Below, in pieces: positions 38,364 through 46,972 of a stretch of DNA of 64,000 nt. This DNA is from an uncultured Eubacteriales bacterium. Lineage in GTDB: Bacteria > Bacillota > Clostridia > Oscillospirales > Acutalibacteraceae. Each line of letters starts with the position of its first letter. The stretch's first letter is position 1. The notes under the pieces are model-generated. The model saw only the letters and a list, made by a program, of their open reading frames with translations. It did no database searches and was not told where the DNA came from. The DNA lies in contig CAKSQO010000007.1 in assembly GCA_934486615.1 (NCBI GenBank), positions 59,447-123,446 of the forward strand, read 5' to 3'. The translations under genes and the position numbers were made by a program.

Positions 38364-38648
38364 CTATTTTTGCTTAAACACAAGCTCGCCCCTGTAAACG
38401 TAACCGAGACGGTCGCGCGCCGCGCGCTCGATCATATCGCGTTCGGAGCCGCTTTCAAGCAGGTTTGTGAGCTCCCGGTTTTTGAGGTTTATCGACTCGA
38501 GCGACGCCGTTTTGCCGGCAAGCTCCTTGTTCAGATCGCTTAGCTGCGACTGGAGCCGAAACATCGACACCATAAGGTAGACCACAAACACAAGCAGAGC
38601 AAGACGTATGATAACGCTGTGGCGTTTTACGGGCTTTACCCTTTTCAC
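38364..38648 (-). CDS. divIC: FtsB/DivIC-type septum formation initiator
   Basis: 94 residues from GTG at 38646-38648, inside the GTGA overlap with the yabQ stop; a longer frame lacks a site. A short basic N-terminus, one membrane helix (IIRLALLVFVVYLMVSMF) and a coiled coil (LQSQLSDLNKELAGKTASLE), then DRLGYVYRGELVF, the FtsB/DivIC signature. It acts in the divisome with FtsL. The neighbours yabQ and yabR are as in Bacillus. Confidence 0.92.
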   Translation of the reverse strand: MKRVKPVKRHSVIIRLALLVFVVYLMVSMFRLQSQLSDLNKELAGKTASLESINLKNRELTNLLESGSERDMIERAARDRLGYVYRGELVFKQK

Positions 38649-39166
38649 TTGCCGTCCCCCTTTTGAGCAGAGCTTTTCTTTCTGCACTTATGGGGATTAT
38701 ACACCAAGTATATAAGCCGTTTCAAGAGGTTTTTTGAGAAAACCCGAAATTTTTTCACCTTTGGCACGAGCGCCGCCAACGATTTACTCAAAAGCTCTGC
38801 CGCAGGGGCGAGAATCCGACGCCGTAGAAAGCGACCCGCCGAGTTTATCCCACGCGCCAAAGGACGGAATAAACGCATAAGAAATCGGCTCAGAGTGAGC
38901 CTGCAGACGACAAAGCCGAGCGCTTCGCCCGCAAGTATGTACGCTCTGACCGCGCCGCGGCTCAGCACAAGCATGACGATGTAGGTCGAAATCGCCGCCG
39001 ACGACCACCAGAGCACGTCCTGCACAAAGGCCGCAGCCGTGCTCGGCCGTCTGATCAGGCGGACGAGACGCAGCAGGTCGTACAGCAGGCACAGCGCCGC
39101 TCCGAGGGCTGCGGCTATCCAGAACGACGTCGCCTGCGCGGCGGAGTTGACCTGTATCTCGCTCAT
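38645..39166 (-). CDS. yabQ: Spore cortex biosynthesis protein YabQ
   Basis: 173 residues with about four helices in the first 110. The core LGAALCLLYDLLRLVRLIRR and QDVLWWSSAAISTYIVMLVL, followed by VRAYILAGEALGFVVC, match YabQ, an outer-forespore-membrane protein required for cortex formation. The C-terminal half is basic and less conserved. Its ATG overlaps the yabP stop in ATGA. This is direct evidence for a sporulation gene set. Confidence 0.93.
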   Translation of the reverse strand: MSEIQVNSAAQATSFWIAAALGAALCLLYDLLRLVRLIRRPSTAAAFVQDVLWWSSAAISTYIVMLVLSRGAVRAYILAGEALGFVVCRLTLSRFLMRLFRPLARGINSAGRFLRRRILAPAAELLSKSLAALVPKVKKFRVFSKNLLKRLIYLVYNPHKCRKKSSAQKGDGK

Positions 39167-39447
39167 TTGAAAAGGCGGCTGAACACTCCCGACTTCGCCC
39201 GCTCGTCGGTGTAGGCGAGGGCGTATATCGTGCCGCTGATGTTGAGCTCGCCCGTCTCGGTGTTGAGGCGGCCTATTTTCAGGTCGCTGCCGCGTATGGT
39301 CAGCTCGCCCATATCGGTGTAGATGACGACCGTCTGCTCGTCAAAGCTGTCGACGTCGCTGACTCCCGTAACGGTCAGCCGCTTTCTGTCCTCCAGAATG
39401 ACGTTGTGCGGCGCTTTCGGACGTCTCGCTTCTTCGGTAATACCCAT
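39163..39447 (-). CDS. yabP: Sporulation protein YabP
   Basis: 94 residues. NVILEDRKRLTVTGVSDVDSF and EQTVVIYTDMGELTIRG, then KIGRLNTETGELNISGTIYAL, match the YabP/YqfC domain. YabP is expressed in the mother cell and is needed with YabQ for a normal cortex. The start follows GGAAAGGCG by about ten bases. In Bacillus yabO lies directly upstream; here a 530-base repeat region intervenes. Confidence 0.94.
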   Translation of the reverse strand: MGITEEARRPKAPHNVILEDRKRLTVTGVSDVDSFDEQTVVIYTDMGELTIRGSDLKIGRLNTETGELNISGTIYALAYTDERAKSGVFSRLFK

Positions 39448-39479
39448 AAAATAACACGCCTTTCCTTTAAGCCCTGCTC

Positions 39480-39960
39480 AAGGCGGAGCAAGTTTTCATA
39501 CCAAATGATATGTAAAGGAAACGCGCGATATGCCGTACCCGAAAGGTGTTTGTCCGTGATTTATGGGCGGTAAGATTTGAAAGCCCCTACCCCGCGTGAG
39601 TAACCGCCAAGCGAAAAACGGTCAGATGTAACGGATAATATCAGTGTGCCTGCGGCATAGTTTCGGGCTTTAATACGCAGCGCGTCAAAGGCTCCTTTGC
39701 GTAAGGGGTTATTCACCGCACTGCGGGGAATATATCGCAAACAGCACAAAAGGCTCCCCTGCGTAAGGGGTTATTCACCGCCGTGCGGGGAAATGTCTGC
39801 AAAGCAGACAAAAGAGACCGCCGCCGTGAGCGGCTGTCGGCAAAGATGACTGAGGGGGATCGACTGATCACGCACCGCACTTATTGCGCGAGGAGGCGGT
39901 TAAATTAACTTGCTGCACATAAACGCGGACAAACACCCTTTGGCTGCGCGGACAAACCGT
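39480..39960. repeat. Mosaic intergenic repeat island between yabP and yabO
   Basis: The region contains a CAGTGTGCCTGCGGCA module, two 62-bp units (39687-39748 and 39749-39810), an inverted copy of the TGTCTGC...GCAGACA and TTCCCCGC modules of the 9249-9753 repeats, a degenerate GGCTGTCGG...GACTGAGG element (39832-39856) and CACCGCACTTATTGCGCG (39872-39890). No ribosome-binding site or conserved protein is seen. Confidence 0.8.
39687..39810. repeat. 62-bp tandem duplication
   Basis: Units at 39687 and 39749 begin AAAGGCTCC and share GCGTAAGGGGTTATTCACCG; the second ends in the palindrome TGTCTGCAAAGCAGACA. Confidence 0.85.
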
Positions 39961-39978
39961 CCGCAACGGCGCGAATAA

Positions 39979-40221
39979 TCAGTCCGTGACCGTGTACATT
40001 TCGGCAGCGGAGTCTTTGGTGGCGTGCTCGGAGACGGAGTTGACCTTCACTTTTACGGTGCGCGAGCCGAAGGTTATCTCGAGCTCGTCGCCGACCTTGA
40101 CCTCGTAGGACGCGCGCGCGACCTTTCCGTTGGCGGTGACCCGCCCCGCGTCGCAGGCCTCGTTTGCAACCGTACGGCGCTTGATAAGGCGCGACACCTT
40201 CAAAAATTTGTCAAGACGCAT
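39979..40221 (-). CDS. yabO: S4-domain RNA-binding protein (YabO/RqcP-like)
   Basis: 80 residues, almost entirely one S4 domain: MRLDKFLKVSRLIKRRTVAN, CDAGRVTANGKVARASYEVK and VGDELEITFGSRTVKVKV. Its Bacillus relative RqcP/YabO works in ribosome-associated quality control. The ATG follows AAGGAGG. It lies behind a HU terminator, so it may be expressed by readthrough. Confidence 0.94.
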   Translation of the reverse strand: MRLDKFLKVSRLIKRRTVANEACDAGRVTANGKVARASYEVKVGDELEITFGSRTVKVKVNSVSEHATKDSAAEMYTVTD

Positions 40222-40234
40222 ATTACGTCCTCCT

Positions 40235-40268
40235 TAAAAAATAAGTGGCCGACAAAAATGCCGACCAC
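40235..40268 (-). terminator. Terminator of the HU gene
   Basis: GTGGTCG/CGGCCAC stem with a T-rich loop, then TTATTTTTTAA on the minus strand, just ahead of the yabO ribosome-binding site. Confidence 0.7.
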
Positions 40269-40287
40269 CCAAAAGTCAAACTATGGA

Positions 40288-40557
40288 TTAAAGAGCGTCC
40301 TTGAAAGCCTTGCCGGCCTTGAAAACAGGAGACTTGGAAGCGGCGATCTGAATGGTCTCCTTGGTCTGCGGGTTGAGGCCGGTGCGGGCAGCGCGCTCGC
40401 GAACCTCGAAAGTACCGAAGCCGATGAGCTGAACCTTGTCGCCCTTGGTGAGGCTCTCTTTGATGGAATCAATAACTGCAGCTACTGCTGCATCGGCGTC
40501 TTTCTTGGAAAGACCGGTCTTCTCTGCTACTGCTGCTATGAGTTCTGTCTTGTTCAT
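40288..40557 (-). CDS. hup: HU family DNA-binding protein
   Basis: 89 residues. HU features: [39 protein letters not shown] and [22 protein letters not shown] dimers bend and compact DNA. The ATG follows GGAGG. In Bacillus HBsu is elsewhere, but a HU gene between mazG and yabO is frequent in Clostridia (recalled). High expression and a terminator directly after are consistent with an abundant chromosomal protein. Confidence 0.98.
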   Translation of the reverse strand: MNKTELIAAVAEKTGLSKKDADAAVAAVIDSIKESLTKGDKVQLIGFGTFEVRERAARTGLNPQTKETIQIAASKSPVFKAGKAFKDAL

Positions 40558-40615
40558 TGTTTTTTCCTCCGTAAATTAAATATAATGTTATATACTTAAT
40601 ATCGGCAACCCGATA

Positions 40616-41416
40616 TCAAGAGTCCTGTTTTTTCGCCTCGTCCCACAGCTTGTCAAGCTCGTCGATAGAAGCAGTCTTCATATCGACGCCGCGCTCGATG
40701 CACAGCTGTTCGACCTTGGCGAAGCGGTCGATGAACTTATCAGTCGCACGGTTGAGCGAGTCCTCGGCGTCCGCTCCGACGAAACGGCTGACGTTGACGG
40801 CGCTGAAAAGCAGGTCGCCCAGCTCGTCGCTGACGGCATCCCGGTCGCCGGAAGCTGCGGCCTGTTTAAGCTCGGCCGCTTCTTCGCTGAGCTTGTCCCA
40901 TGCGCCCTGAGCGTTGTCCCAGTCGAAGCCCGCCTTTTTGGCGCGCTTTTGCACCTTTTGCGCCCGCATGAGAGCGGGGAACGCGTCGGGCACGGCCCTG
41001 AGAGTGTCGGTCGCCGTAGTCTGCGACTTTTCCTGCTGCTTTATCTCGTCCCACTTTTTGAGCACGGCCTCGGGCGTGTCTGCACTGCCGTCGGCGAAAA
41101 CGTGCGGGTGGCGGTGTATGAGCTTTTTGCACACCCCGTCGGCGACGTCGTCAAAATCGAAGCGGTTTTCGTCGCGCGCGATGTCGGCGTGAAACGCAAT
41201 CTGCATAAGCAGATCGCCCAGCTCCTCGCACAGCGCGCCGTCGTCCTTTTTGTCGATGGCGTCGGCGGCCTCGTACGCCTCCTCGAGCACGTTGAGCCTG
41301 ATGGACTCGTTAGTCTGCACCTTGTCCCACGGGCAGCCGTCGGGCGAGCGCAGCAAATGAATTATCTCGAGCAGGTCGGAGACTGTGTATTTGTCTTTAA
41401 AACCGTACTTAACCAT
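40616..41416 (-). CDS. mazG: Nucleoside triphosphate pyrophosphohydrolase MazG
   Basis: 266 residues with two MazG helical units. The first has EEAYEAADAIDKK and CEELGDLLMQIAFHADIARD, the magnesium-binding acidic motifs; the second has LSEEAAELKQAAASGDRDAV and DELGDLLFSAVNVSRFVG. MazG hydrolyses non-canonical or stress-related NTPs to NMP and pyrophosphate. YabN of Bacillus carries an extra N-terminal tetrapyrrole-methylase domain, missing here. The ATG follows GAGG. Confidence 0.95.
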   Translation of the reverse strand: MVKYGFKDKYTVSDLLEIIHLLRSPDGCPWDKVQTNESIRLNVLEEAYEAADAIDKKDDGALCEELGDLLMQIAFHADIARDENRFDFDDVADGVCKKLIHRHPHVFADGSADTPEAVLKKWDEIKQQEKSQTTATDTLRAVPDAFPALMRAQKVQKRAKKAGFDWDNAQGAWDKLSEEAAELKQAAASGDRDAVSDELGDLLFSAVNVSRFVGADAEDSLNRATDKFIDRFAKVEQLCIERGVDMKTASIDELDKLWDEAKKQDS

Positions 41417-41440
41417 AGTAAGACCTCAACAATGACTATT

Positions 41441-43168
41441 TTAACCTATAAAGCCGAATTTTGCAAGGACTTTCACGAGTTTTTCACCTTTTGGCAGCAT
41501 TAAAATATCATTTTCCGAAAAAGTTTTTAAAATCATTAAGCACAGTGCATAAACGATTGCGGCGAGAATTATGCAAAGTGCTGCACACATTTTTCCCGAA
41601 TGAATGAACATAGCGAAGAGCTTATAGCTGCCCCAGGCGGTTGCGGCGCACACGGCAGCGGATAAAGCGGGCTTTATCACCGTCTTTCTTATACTGAATT
41701 CGGCGATGGAATACTTCTTCAAGCACCAAAAATTTGCGACCATTATAAAGCCGTAGCACACACCCGTTCCGAGCGGTGCGCCGACGACGTTTATCGACGG
41801 AATTCCGACGAAAATGTAGTTGGTCACGATCTTGAGCACAACGCCTATCGCCATTGTGATGACAGGAACGTTCTGCTTGCCGATGGCCTGAAGCATATTC
41901 GTCATCGGCACGGCCATACCTGCAAAAACAGCGGCAAAGCCGAGCACGCTGAGTACCGGAGTGGCGATGAGCACCTCGTTCGGGCGCGAAGAGTAAAGCA
42001 GGTTGAGTATCGGCCCCGAGAGCACGGTTATGCCAAGCCCTGCGGGGAACGAGATAACGGCGGTCAGGCGCAGAATTGACTCGATCGAGTCGGTTATGCC
42101 CTTTTTCTCGCGGGTCGCCCACGCGGTCGAGAGCGCGGGAATGGCGCTGACACCGATGACGGACGTTATCGTGGGCACGAGATTGTATATCGAATAGGCG
42201 TAGCCCTTGAAGCAGCCGTAGAGGTAGGTGACGATCTCATCGCCCTTGTACTTGATGTCAAGGCCGAACGTGTCCCTGACGACGTTGGGATTGCTCTCGA
42301 CCACACGGGCGAGGCGCGCCTTGACCGTCGTAAGATCGACGAGGCTTGCGACGTCGCGCACGAGCGAGCCGACGACAACGGGTATCGCAATGACGACAAG
42401 TGCCTTGAATAAGCGCCCGGAGTCGGTCGCGGGCGGGCTCAGCTCAAGCTCCTGCTCGGTTATCCTGTCGCCCGCAAGGCGGTGCCTTATAATAAGGTAC
42501 ACGGCGCCCGCAGCCGAGCCGAGCGTTACTCCGAGCACTGCTCCCGCAGCGGCGAAAGGCATACTCTCGCTCTCGGTGTAGCCGAGGTTGGTCATGCAGA
42601 AATACTTTGCGCCCCACGCGAGGAACAGGCCGACGGCGAGCTTGCCCGCCGCTTCGATGACCTGGCTGACGGCGGTCGGGTACATATTCCGCAGGCCCTC
42701 ATAGTAGCCGCGGTAGCTCGACATTATGCAGCAGAAAAGTATCGAAAATGCGATAAGAACTATCGAGTAGACGTTTTCCCTGCCCGCCGAAATGTTGAAC
42801 GCGGAGCGGAAGGAACCATTATAAAGATAGAAATAAGTCAGGATTATTATGGCCGCAGTGCCTATCGTTCCCGTTGTGAGAAAGGCGCGCTGCGCGATTT
42901 TAAGTATGCGGCGTACGTCCCTGTAGCGCTTTTTGGCCACGTTTTCGGCGACCATTCGCGACACGGCCACAGGCAGACCCGCCATCGCCAGCGAGTACAC
43001 GGGCAGATAGAGGTCGTAGGCCGTGGAATAATACCCCGCTCCCAATCCGTCGAGGATATTGTTGAGCGGAATCTTGTATATCATACCGAGGACCTTTACA
43101 AGCAGCGTTGCAACCGCGAGTATAAGCGAGCCCTCAAGCAGATTTTGATGTTTTCTTGTCTTGCCCAT
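41441..43168 (-). CDS. spoVB: SpoVB/MurJ-like polysaccharide flippase
   Basis: 575 residues, fourteen predicted helices of the MOP flippase fold. N-terminal LLEGSLILAVATLLVKVLGM and YKIPLNNILDGLGAGYYSTA are typical of SpoVB-type proteins, which take part in cortex lipid II transport; a YabM-like role is the Bacillus equivalent in this position. It lies 24 bases upstream of mazG and has AAGGAG before its ATG. Exact lipid-linked substrate cannot be read. Confidence 0.88.
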   Translation of the reverse strand: MGKTRKHQNLLEGSLILAVATLLVKVLGMIYKIPLNNILDGLGAGYYSTAYDLYLPVYSLAMAGLPVAVSRMVAENVAKKRYRDVRRILKIAQRAFLTTGTIGTAAIIILTYFYLYNGSFRSAFNISAGRENVYSIVLIAFSILFCCIMSSYRGYYEGLRNMYPTAVSQVIEAAGKLAVGLFLAWGAKYFCMTNLGYTESESMPFAAAGAVLGVTLGSAAGAVYLIIRHRLAGDRITEQELELSPPATDSGRLFKALVVIAIPVVVGSLVRDVASLVDLTTVKARLARVVESNPNVVRDTFGLDIKYKGDEIVTYLYGCFKGYAYSIYNLVPTITSVIGVSAIPALSTAWATREKKGITDSIESILRLTAVISFPAGLGITVLSGPILNLLYSSRPNEVLIATPVLSVLGFAAVFAGMAVPMTNMLQAIGKQNVPVITMAIGVVLKIVTNYIFVGIPSINVVGAPLGTGVCYGFIMVANFWCLKKYSIAEFSIRKTVIKPALSAAVCAATAWGSYKLFAMFIHSGKMCAALCIILAAIVYALCLMILKTFSENDILMLPKGEKLVKVLAKFGFIG

Positions 43169-43177
43169 TGTTACTCC

Positions 43178-43861
43178 TTAAAGCGCGTCGATAACGGCAA
43201 TGACCATATCGGTCATTGAAGTCCCGATAGCGGAGATCTCCTCACGGTAGATCCCGCTCGCATTGTCGCCTGTGTCATCGGAAATACGGCGCAAAGCGAG
43301 CGTGCCTACCCCCGCCTTGAAGCCGACCGATGCGACCGCCGCCGACTCCATATCGCAGCTGACGGCATCGAACAGGCTTTTGAGCCGGGCGCGCTTATCG
43401 TCGTCGCTGACAAAGCAGTCGCCGCACACGGCGACACCCTCGACCAGCTGCGGGAACAGCCGTTTTGCGACGGAATTAGCATAGCCGTCGGCATCGTATA
43501 TCCACTGCTGCGCCGGCTTCTCGGCGGGTCTGTATCCGAGCGGGGTCAGGTCAAAGTCGTGCTCGACAAAGCGCGTCGCGAGCGTGGTCTGCCCGCGCGC
43601 AATGCGGTTTATGCCGCCGGAGTATCCGGTGTTTATCAGCAGCTTTGCCCCGTCGGCGATAAGAAAAGCGGCGGCGGACGCGGCATTTACCTTGCCGACA
43701 CCGCACAGCACCGCCGAAACGAGCGCGCCGTTTCTCTCAAACCGCACGCACTCCATGCCTCCGAGACGCACTTTTTCACAGCCGATGCGCTCGGCAAAGT
43801 CGCGCAGCGGCTCAAATTCACAATCGTCGGCAATGACTATGCCGATCCTGTCATATTTCAT
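43178..43861 (-). CDS. mtnN: MTA/SAH nucleosidase family protein
   Basis: 227 residues from the ATG at 43859-43861, after GGAG. The nucleoside phosphorylase-like fold shows LVSAVLCGVGKVNAASAAAF, LLINTGYSGGI and the catalytic acid region SCDMESAAVASVGF, followed by RRISDDTGDN. Such enzymes cleave 5'-methylthioadenosine and S-adenosylhomocysteine, or related nucleosides. Ten bases separate it from the flippase gene. A futalosine hydrolase assignment is less likely without menaquinone neighbours. Confidence 0.87.
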   Translation of the reverse strand: MKYDRIGIVIADDCEFEPLRDFAERIGCEKVRLGGMECVRFERNGALVSAVLCGVGKVNAASAAAFLIADGAKLLINTGYSGGINRIARGQTTLATRFVEHDFDLTPLGYRPAEKPAQQWIYDADGYANSVAKRLFPQLVEGVAVCGDCFVSDDDKRARLKSLFDAVSCDMESAAVASVGFKAGVGTLALRRISDDTGDNASGIYREEISAIGTSMTDMVIAVIDAL

Positions 43862-43875
43862 TGTTATTCTCCGTA

Positions 43876-43902
43876 AGGCGGAAGAGCCGTGCTCTTCCGC
43901 CT
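43876..43902 (-). terminator. Hairpin after the zinc-ribbon gene
   Basis: Perfect 11-base-pair stem AGGCGGAAGAG/CTCTTCCGCCT with a five-base loop, 15 bases before the nucleosidase start. Without a T tract it may be a processing or attenuation structure. Confidence 0.5.
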
Positions 43903-43917
43903 CTTTCAACGCAATAA

Positions 43918-44274
43918 TCAGAGTTTCTTTCCGCACTTGCGGCAGTAGTCGGAGTCGGCTTCGTTGGCCGCGCCGCACTCGTCGCAGACGATGCCGCCCT
44001 TGGCGTAGGCAAGCTCTGCCTTGTGCTCGCGCAGAGTGTCGATGCAGATGTCGATGTCGTCGACTACGGCGCTGAGCGCCTCGGGCTCGACGTTGTCCTT
44101 TTTGACCGAACTGTAATAGAGGCGGCCGAGCAGCTCGTAATTCTTGGAAATTTCGGATTTATCCCTTGCGATCTGGAGCTTGACTTTCTGGATGTCGATA
44201 GCCTCGCCGACTTTCTGTCCCGTGACATCGATGATGTCCTTGGCCTTTACGATAGCATCTTCAAATACTCCCAT
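43918..44274 (-). CDS. Zinc-ribbon protein with helical domain
   Basis: 118 residues. The first 90 are helical (VFEDAIVKAKDIIDVTGQKV and YELLGRLYYSS), with a basic central part and an IDTLREHKAEL helix. The last 25 form a zinc ribbon: CDECGAANEADSDYCRKCGKK. There is no membrane segment. Related ribbon proteins occur near cell-envelope genes, but function is unknown. It has its own promoter and a following hairpin. Confidence 0.87.
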   Translation of the reverse strand: MGVFEDAIVKAKDIIDVTGQKVGEAIDIQKVKLQIARDKSEISKNYELLGRLYYSSVKKDNVEPEALSAVVDDIDICIDTLREHKAELAYAKGGIVCDECGAANEADSDYCRKCGKKL

Positions 44275-44340
44275 AATATAAGTCCTCCTTAGAAAAAATC
44301 ATAGTTTATAAAGCGAAAAGGGTCGCCCCCGCTTTCAATC

Positions 44341-44369
44341 ATATTAACACATTTGCCGCCCGAGTTCAA
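44341..44369 (-). promoter_or_regulatory. Promoter of the zinc-ribbon gene
   Basis: Minus strand: TTGAAC, 17-bp spacer, TAATAT, in the gap after hemZ. Confidence 0.65.
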
Positions 44370-44383
44370 CCATAACCCGATTA

Positions 44384-45865
44384 TCAGCGCGGCATATGTT
44401 CATTATAAAATTTCTCAATCGCTTCCTTGCGGCGCAGCATTTCGTCAAAGCGAGAAATGTATTCATACGGGTACTTGAAGTTGAACACGCGCTCAATGTA
44501 GCCGTCGGGCGCGCGCAGCTTTGTCACCGCGCTTGCCCCGCAGGCGAGGATCGAGTGTGTCTCGTCCATAATGAATATGTTGTAAAGGCACTCCTTTTTC
44601 GGCTTTGCGTAGCCGGTGTTTTCAAGGTTGCCCACCGTGCGCGACTGACGATAGAGGTAGTACGGAATGTAGCCGCTCTGTGCAAGTCCGCTTGAAGCAA
44701 GGGTCAGCATCTCGTCGGCCGTGCGCCCCGCCTGCGCCTCGGGCAGGTCTCCCGTGACGGTCAGGCGCGACGAGCGCTTGAGCGAAAGCGTGTGCACGGT
44801 CACGCTCTCGGGATCGAGAGCGCGTATGCGGCGCAGAGTGTCGGCGAAGGACTCGACCGTGTCGGTCGGCAGCCCCGCGATCAGATCCATATTTATGTTG
44901 TCAAAGCCGCACTCTCTCGCAAGGGCGAAGGCCGCCTCGGTCTGCGCCGCGGTGTGACGGCGGCCGATGACCTCGAGCACCGAGTCGTTCATCGTCTGCG
45001 GATTTATCGAAATGCGGGTAGCGCCGCCGCGCTTTATCGCAAGCAGCTTCTCCCTTGTCACGGTGTCGGGGCGACCCGCCTCGACGGTGTATTCCTCGGC
45101 CTTTGACAGGTCGAAGCTCGCGCTCACCGCGCCCATGACCTGCTCAAGCTGCTCGGCCGAGAGGGTCGTGGGCGTTCCCCCGCCGATGTAGACGGTTTTA
45201 AGGTCGATACCGAGCTTTTTTGCAAGCGCGCCCGTGTACTCAAGCTCCCTGCACAGAAGCCCGACGTACTCGTCGACAAGCTTCATCGACTTCTCGACCG
45301 AGTGGCTGACAAATGAGCAATAGCTGCATCTGGTCGGGCAAAACGGCACGGACAGGTACAGGCTGAAGTCGTTCGGCTCGGACGAGGCGATTATCTTCTC
45401 CTCGTTGGCCGACGCGGTCATACACAGGTCGATCTTCTTGTCGGAGCACAGCAGCTTTTCCTTAAAATAGCGGCGGGCGCCGTCCGCTCCGAGCGCATCG
45501 ACCGTGCGGCGCATCAGCTTGCCGGGGCGCACCCCCGTAAGTATGCCCCACTGCGGGCGCATATCGGTAAGCGAGCACATGATCTCGTACAAAGCCACCG
45601 CGAGCATACGCTCAAGCTCATCTCCCGAGCCGTTTTCGTGCGCATCGTCGGGGACGAAGCCCTCGCGCTCGGCAAAAAAGTCGCCGCGGCGCACGCTCAC
45701 TGCAAAGCGCGAGCCGCCCTGCTCCGCCTTCACCGAGGTATAAACGTCAAAGGCGCTCTCGCTTTCAAAGCGGTCGCTTACGTTTATCTTTTCAAACGGG
45801 AAGAACAGGCGGCAGATGTTTTCAAGCTCGTACCTGTACCCGTGGTCAATCGTATAAAGTTCCAT
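44384..45865 (-). CDS. hemZ: Oxygen-independent coproporphyrinogen dehydrogenase HemZ
   Basis: 493 residues. An N-terminal region of about 150 residues, with GILTGVRPGKLMRR, precedes the radical-SAM domain: CPTRCSYCSF (the cluster triad), VYIGGGTPTTL, INPQTMNDSVLEVIGRRHT and NINMDLIAGLPTDT. HemZ-type proteins are found in the coproporphyrinogen oxidase family; whether haem is made here is uncertain, as no other haem gene is present. Its start overlaps the upstream metallo-hydrolase gene by 20 bases. Confidence 0.92.
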   Translation of the reverse strand: MELYTIDHGYRYELENICRLFFPFEKINVSDRFESESAFDVYTSVKAEQGGSRFAVSVRRGDFFAEREGFVPDDAHENGSGDELERMLAVALYEIMCSLTDMRPQWGILTGVRPGKLMRRTVDALGADGARRYFKEKLLCSDKKIDLCMTASANEEKIIASSEPNDFSLYLSVPFCPTRCSYCSFVSHSVEKSMKLVDEYVGLLCRELEYTGALAKKLGIDLKTVYIGGGTPTTLSAEQLEQVMGAVSASFDLSKAEEYTVEAGRPDTVTREKLLAIKRGGATRISINPQTMNDSVLEVIGRRHTAAQTEAAFALARECGFDNINMDLIAGLPTDTVESFADTLRRIRALDPESVTVHTLSLKRSSRLTVTGDLPEAQAGRTADEMLTLASSGLAQSGYIPYYLYRQSRTVGNLENTGYAKPKKECLYNIFIMDETHSILACGASAVTKLRAPDGYIERVFNFKYPYEYISRFDEMLRRKEAIEKFYNEHMPR

Positions 45866-46514
45866 TTTCAGCCTGCTTCATGTAGTAGTTGACGCTTTTT
45901 TCGCGGCCTATCGTTGTGGGCATTCCGTGGCCGGGCCACGCTTTAAGCGTGGGGTCGAGCGCAGCAAGGCGGTGCAGCGAAGCGGCCATTTCGGCGGCGC
46001 TGCCGCTCGGGAAGTCGATTCGCCCCATACTGTCGCGAAACAGCGTGTCGCCCGTGAAAATGTCGCCGCCGCAGAGGTAGCACACGCCGCCCGCGGTATG
46101 CCCCGCCGTATGGAGCACGTCAAGGCGGCTCTCGCCCAGCTCGATAACGCTGCCCTCGTCGAGCAGTATATCGGCCGCGCTTGCCTCAAACGGGAAGTCA
46201 TAGAAGCGGCTGAACATATCGTACAAACTCTCGCGCGAGCTTGAAAGCCCCTTTGCGTCAAGCGAGTGAACGGCGACGGCAGCGCCGCTCTCCCTTTTGA
46301 GCGCGGCAACGCCGAGGACGTGGTCAAAATGGCGGTGGGTCAGCAGAATGTATTTGAGCTTATCGCCCAAAGCCACGGCCGCGTCGTGCGCCTTGCCGAA
46401 GGGCAGACCCGGGTCGATTATCGCGCTGTCGCCCGTTGCGGAGTCGGTTATAATGTAAGTATTTGCCGTGCCCGCGACGAGGTCTTCTTCATAAAACGGA
46501 GTTACTTTGAGCAT
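45846..46514 (-). CDS. MBL-fold metallo-hydrolase
   Basis: 222 residues. Metallo-beta-lactamase metal ligands: LLTHRHFDHVLG, HTAGHTAGGVC, GDTLFRDSMGRID and a final WPGHGMPTT. This is the glyoxalase II-like group, often with thioester substrates. The ATG follows GGAGGG; the frame overlaps the end of dtd by 13 bases and hemZ by 20. In Bacillus yrvJ/yqgX-like hydrolases share this neighbourhood with dtd and relA. Substrate unknown. Confidence 0.91.
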   Translation of the reverse strand: MLKVTPFYEEDLVAGTANTYIITDSATGDSAIIDPGLPFGKAHDAAVALGDKLKYILLTHRHFDHVLGVAALKRESGAAVAVHSLDAKGLSSSRESLYDMFSRFYDFPFEASAADILLDEGSVIELGESRLDVLHTAGHTAGGVCYLCGGDIFTGDTLFRDSMGRIDFPSGSAAEMAASLHRLAALDPTLKAWPGHGMPTTIGREKSVNYYMKQAENGTLYD

Positions 46515-46972
46515 TGCGCCCTCCTGTAAATAACGTCGGAGTCGAGCATTACGGTGACAGGGCCGTCGTTTATCAGCGACACCTGCATATCCTCGCCGAA
46601 CACGCCCTTTTCGACCTTAATGCCGTAAGCGGCGACCGCTTCGCAGAAGCGGTCGTAAAGCTCGCTTGCCCTTTTCGGCTCGCAAGCGCCGGTGTAGGAC
46701 GGGCGGTTGCCCTTGCGGCAGTCGGCATAGAGGGTGAACTGCGACACTATCAGCGCTTCGCCGCCGACATCGGTCAGGCTTAAATTCATCTTGCCGTTTT
46801 CGTCGCTGAACACACGCAGTGCGGCAACCTTTTTGGCGATGAAGTCGGCTGTGTCGCGGTCGTCGTCGGGCGCTGCGCCGAACAGTATCATAAAGCCCGC
46901 GCCGATCTTGCCGACGCATTTGCCGTCAATATCGACCTGAGCCTGCCTGACCCGCTGTATAAGACATCTCAT
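46502..46972 (-). CDS. dtd: D-aminoacyl-tRNA deacylase
   Basis: 156 residues. Signature motifs: the SQFTLYADCRKGNRPSYTG stretch and the C-terminal GPVTVMLDSD; the cross-subunit Gly-Pro motif is GPVT. Dtd frees tRNA from D-amino acids and glycyl-tRNA-Ala. The start overlaps the relA stop by one base (TGATG). In the same orientation as relA and hemZ. Confidence 0.97.
   Translation of the reverse strand: MRCLIQRVRQAQVDIDGKCVGKIGAGFMILFGAAPDDDRDTADFIAKKVAALRVFSDENGKMNLSLTDVGGEALIVSQFTLYADCRKGNRPSYTGACEPKRASELYDRFCEAVAAYGIKVEKGVFGEDMQVSLINDGPVTVMLDSDVIYRRAQCSK

Noticed and set aside
43869..43905. Hairpin as a strong intrinsic terminator
   Set aside because: The stem is perfect but no T tract follows on the minus strand, so it is reported at low confidence only.
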